A stretch of 64,000 bases of DNA, from the NCBI RefSeq assembly GCF_026340675.1, contig NZ_JAPEOX010000001.1, forward strand, positions 6,820,001 through 6,884,000, read 5' to 3'. The notes beneath the pieces were generated by a model. The model searched no databases. It saw only the letters and a program-made list of their open reading frames with translations, and was not told the DNA's origin. Position numbers and translations under genes: made by a program. This stretch comes from Streptomyces sp. NBC_01264 (GTDB taxonomy: Bacteria > Actinomycetota > Actinomycetes > Streptomycetales > Streptomycetaceae). Positions 62,099-64,000 of this stretch are shown here, one piece after another (the first letter of the stretch is position 1; each line of letters opens with the position of its first letter).

Positions 62099-63178
62099 GT
62101 GGACATCGACATGAGTGCCCTGCGGGGTCTGGTTCGGGAGAAGGAGATTTCCTTCGACCTGCTCGTCGAAGCGATCGAGTCGGCCCTCCTCATCGCGTAC
62201 CACCGCACCGAGGGAAGCTTCCGGCGCGCACGCGTCGTGCTCGACCGCACCAACGGTCACGTGATCGTGTGGGCGACCGAGGACCCGAGGGACCTGGAAG
62301 AGGGCCAGGAGGCCAAGGAGTTCGACGACACCCCGTCGGACTTCGGCCGCATCGCCGCGACGACCGCCAAGCAGGTGATCCTCCAGCGTCTGCGCGACGC
62401 CGAGGACGACCTGACCTTCGGCGAGTTCCTGGGCCGCGAGGGTGATGTCATCACCGGCGTCGTGCAGCAGGGCAAGGACCCGAAGAACGTCCTGGTCGAC
62501 ATCGGCAAGATGGAGGCCATGCTGCCGGTGCAGGAGCAGGTCCCCGGCGAGGAGTACACGCACGGACTGCGGCTGAAGTCGTACGTCGTGCGGGTGGCGA
62601 AGGGTGTCCGCGGTCCGTCCGTGACCCTGTCGCGCACCCACCCGAACCTGGTGAAGAAGCTGTTCTCGCTCGAGGTCCCGGAGATCGCCGACGGCAGCGT
62701 CGAGATCTGCGCGATCGCCCGTGAGGCCGGCCACCGCACCAAGATCGCCGTGCGCGCCAACCGCTCCGGCCTCAACCCGAAGGGCGCCTGCATCGGCCCG
62801 ATGGGCAGCCGCGTGCGCAACGTGATGGCCGAGCTGCACGGTGAGAAGATCGACATCGTCGACTGGTCGGACGACCCGGCGGAGATGGTCGCCAACGCCC
62901 TGTCACCCGCCCGGGTGAGCAAGGTCGAGGTCGTGGACTGGGACACCCGGTCCGCGCGGGTGACCGTGCCCGACTACCAGCTGTCGCTGGCCATCGGCAA
63001 GGAGGGCCAGAACGCCCGCCTCGCCGCTCGCCTGACCGGCTGGCGCATCGACATCCGTCCCGACACCGAGCAGCCCTCGGACGGCGACGACCGCGACCGG
63101 GGCGAGCGCCGCGACGACCGGGGTGACCGGGGCGACGACCGCCGGGACGACCGGCGCGACGACCGCCGCGGGGAATAA
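62099..63178 (+). CDS. nusA: Transcription termination/antitermination factor NusA
   Basis: RNA polymerase-binding factor of 359 residues: N-terminal domain (1-125), S1 domain (about 130-205) and KH domains (to about 325; [31 protein letters not shown]). It lacks the C-terminal acidic repeats of enterobacterial NusA, normal for actinobacteria, but ends in a repeated Arg-Asp/Gly tail ([10 protein letters not shown] and [10 protein letters not shown]). GTG 62099 or ATG 62111 as start. A 188-nt gap with a hairpin separates it from ylxR. Confidence 0.96.
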   Translation: MDIDMSALRGLVREKEISFDLLVEAIESALLIAYHRTEGSFRRARVVLDRTNGHVIVWATEDPRDLEEGQEAKEFDDTPSDFGRIAATTAKQVILQRLRDAEDDLTFGEFLGREGDVITGVVQQGKDPKNVLVDIGKMEAMLPVQEQVPGEEYTHGLRLKSYVVRVAKGVRGPSVTLSRTHPNLVKKLFSLEVPEIADGSVEICAIAREAGHRTKIAVRANRSGLNPKGACIGPMGSRVRNVMAELHGEKIDIVDWSDDPAEMVANALSPARVSKVEVVDWDTRSARVTVPDYQLSLAIGKEGQNARLAARLTGWRIDIRPDTEQPSDGDDRDRGERRDDRGDRGDDRRDDRRDDRRGE

Positions 63179-63184
63179 AACCGC

Positions 63185-63210
63185 TACCGCCCGGAGCTGT
63201 CTGGGCGGTA
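63185..63210 (+). terminator. Hairpin in the nusA-ylxR gap
   Basis: TACCGCCC (63185-63192) pairs with GGGCGGTA (63203-63210), loop 10 nt, 7 nt after the nusA stop. It may be a partial terminator or attenuator. Confidence 0.6.
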
Positions 63211-63366
63211 CACAGGAACGGCAGGGGCGACAAGAGCCCTGCCCGACGTGCACGGCCGTCCGCCGCCGAGGTTTCGGCGGCGTGACCCGGCACTAGTGAT
63301 CACGACAACATCCGTTCGATTTTTCGCCCGAAGGGGTGAGGTCGGTGCGGGGAGGTAGACTTAAGC

Positions 63367-63654
63367 GTGTCTGGCCGGACGCAAGCTCGCGCATGCCCCG
63401 AACGCACCTGTGTGGGGTGTCGGGAGCGAGCGGCCAAGAGCGATCTGCTGCGCATCGTGGCGGTCGGTGACAAATGTGTCTCCGATCCTCGCGGTACGCT
63501 GCCCGGCCGGGGTGCCTACGTGCACCCCGCCGTGGTCTGCCTCGACCAGGCTGTCCGCCGTAGGGCGTTCTCCCGGGCCTTCAAGTCCGCAGGACCGTTC
63601 GACACGGCGGAATTGCACAATGCCGTGGCCGATGAGGCCGAGGCGACACCGTAA
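63367..63654 (+). CDS. YlxR/DUF448 family RNA-binding protein
   Basis: Small basic protein of 95 residues of the YlxR family, regularly encoded between nusA and infB. RTCVGCRERAAKSDLLRIV and GRGAYVHPAVVCLDQA are the conserved blocks; RNA binding is expected, and a role in RNase P or rRNA-related regulation has been proposed for relatives. GTG start at 63367 has GGAGG 11 nt upstream. A TAGACT -10-like box at 63356-63361 lies just before the GTG, so a short-leader or leaderless transcript is possible. Confidence 0.9.
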   Translation: MSGRTQARACPERTCVGCRERAAKSDLLRIVAVGDKCVSDPRGTLPGRGAYVHPAVVCLDQAVRRRAFSRAFKSAGPFDTAELHNAVADEAEATP

Positions 63655-63805
63655 GCACGTAGTACGGCACGGATCACCGTGCGGTCAGGTACCTCGCGAG
63701 TTGGAAGTAGGTCGAGATTGCGATGAGCACCCCTCGATGAGTACGCGATGAGTACGAGCATGAAGTAGAGACGGTCCGGCGTAACCCGGACCTAAAAGGA
63801 GCGAA

Positions 63806-64000
63806 GTGGCTAAGGTCCGGGTATACGAACTCGCCAAGGAGTTCGGAGTTGAGAGCAAGGTCGTCATGGCCAAGCTCCAGGAACTCGGTGAGTTCGTCCG
63901 TTCGGCGTCCTCGACGATCGAGGCGCCGGTCGTACGCAAGTTGACCGACGCATTGCAGGGTCCCGGCGGCAACGCCGGCAAGGCCCCTGCGAAGCCTGGC
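63806..64000 (+). CDS. infB: Translation initiation factor IF-2, 3' end outside window
   Basis: First 65 codons only. GTG 63806 with AGGAG 4 nt upstream. The N-terminal IF2 domain is clear: [20 protein letters not shown], then [16 protein letters not shown]. The Lys/Pro/Ala-rich linker is beginning at the edge. The 151-nt gap before it has a hairpin GCACGG-ATCA-CCGTGC (63667-63682) and short GATGAGTAC repeats. Confidence 0.95.
   Translation, partial: MAKVRVYELAKEFGVESKVVMAKLQELGEFVRSASSTIEAPVVRKLTDALQGPGGNAGKAPAKPG

Overview
The window is a very GC-rich stretch of chromosome. Its codon usage, GTG starts, tight start/stop overlaps and gene order point to a Streptomyces or close relative: cdsA, rlmN, a polyamine/GABA cluster, dxr - site-2 protease - ispG, proS, then rimP - nusA - ylxR - infB. 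It looks like conserved chromosomal core rather than an accessory island. The only clear mobile element is one IS6-family insertion sequence. cdsA is cut by the left edge and infB by the right edge.

Layout. 1-6300: cdsA, rlmN, and a thiamine ABC transporter operon behind a TPP riboswitch. 6300-10700: a DMT-type membrane protein, a LOG-like Rossmann protein, and an unusual ABC ATPase/permease pair. 10700-15500: first polyamine block (class III aminotransferase, Lrp/AsnC regulator, aldehyde dehydrogenase, PotD-like lipoprotein). 15500-22000: a membrane protein with a double-palindrome promoter and no leader, a serine hydrolase, a histidine kinase/response regulator pair, a glycerophosphodiesterase, adenosine deaminase and a DUF4190 membrane protein. 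22000-24730: a Ro60 (TROVE) protein gene preceded by three Y-RNA-like elements and a NADAR gene, all on the minus strand. 24800-32160: second polyamine block (aldehyde dehydrogenase, PotD, PotA, PotB, PotC, FAD oxidoreductase). 32300-38000: a chitinase with a DasR-type operator, a coiled-coil/deaminase-like/SUKH-like fusion protein, and a PAP2 phosphatase. 38100-45600: GABA aminotransferase, a FtsK/HerA-type membrane ATPase, a PucR regulator and a third aldehyde dehydrogenase. 45800-57600: thioesterase, acyl-CoA dehydrogenase, the MEP-pathway/site-2-protease group, two acetyltransferases and ProS. 57600-61450: a slipin gene split by the IS6 element, a degenerate aminoglycoside-phosphotransferase-like protein, a DUF4439 protein and a lipoprotein. 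61600-64000: rimP-nusA-ylxR-infB.

Most interesting locus. Upstream of the Ro60 gene lie three tandem Y-RNA-like elements. The first contains a complete tRNA fold in circularly permuted order: anticodon arm with GUU, 5-nt variable region, T arm, acceptor stem closed by UUCGG, U8-A9, D arm. All segment lengths match class I tRNA, and the natural junction between positions 26 and 27 is opened onto the Y-RNA stem. The second element is a 73-nt hairpin with no tRNA module. The third has a shortened, degenerate tRNA module. A -10 box sits 7 nt before the predicted 5' end of the first element. Bacterial Y RNAs that mimic tRNA (YrlA) are an established family; a three-member array with a full-length permuted tRNA(Asn)-like member is, as far as I know, not commonly described.

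How the genes fit together. The polyamine genes outline uptake (PotABCD plus a second PotD), oxidation or transamination of putrescine or its gamma-glutamyl form, dehydrogenation to GABA, and GABA transamination and oxidation to succinate. An AsnC-type and a PucR-type regulator sit beside them. The other sites read here (TPP riboswitch, DasR-like box, double palindrome, strong terminators) come directly from the sequence; their activity is inferred.
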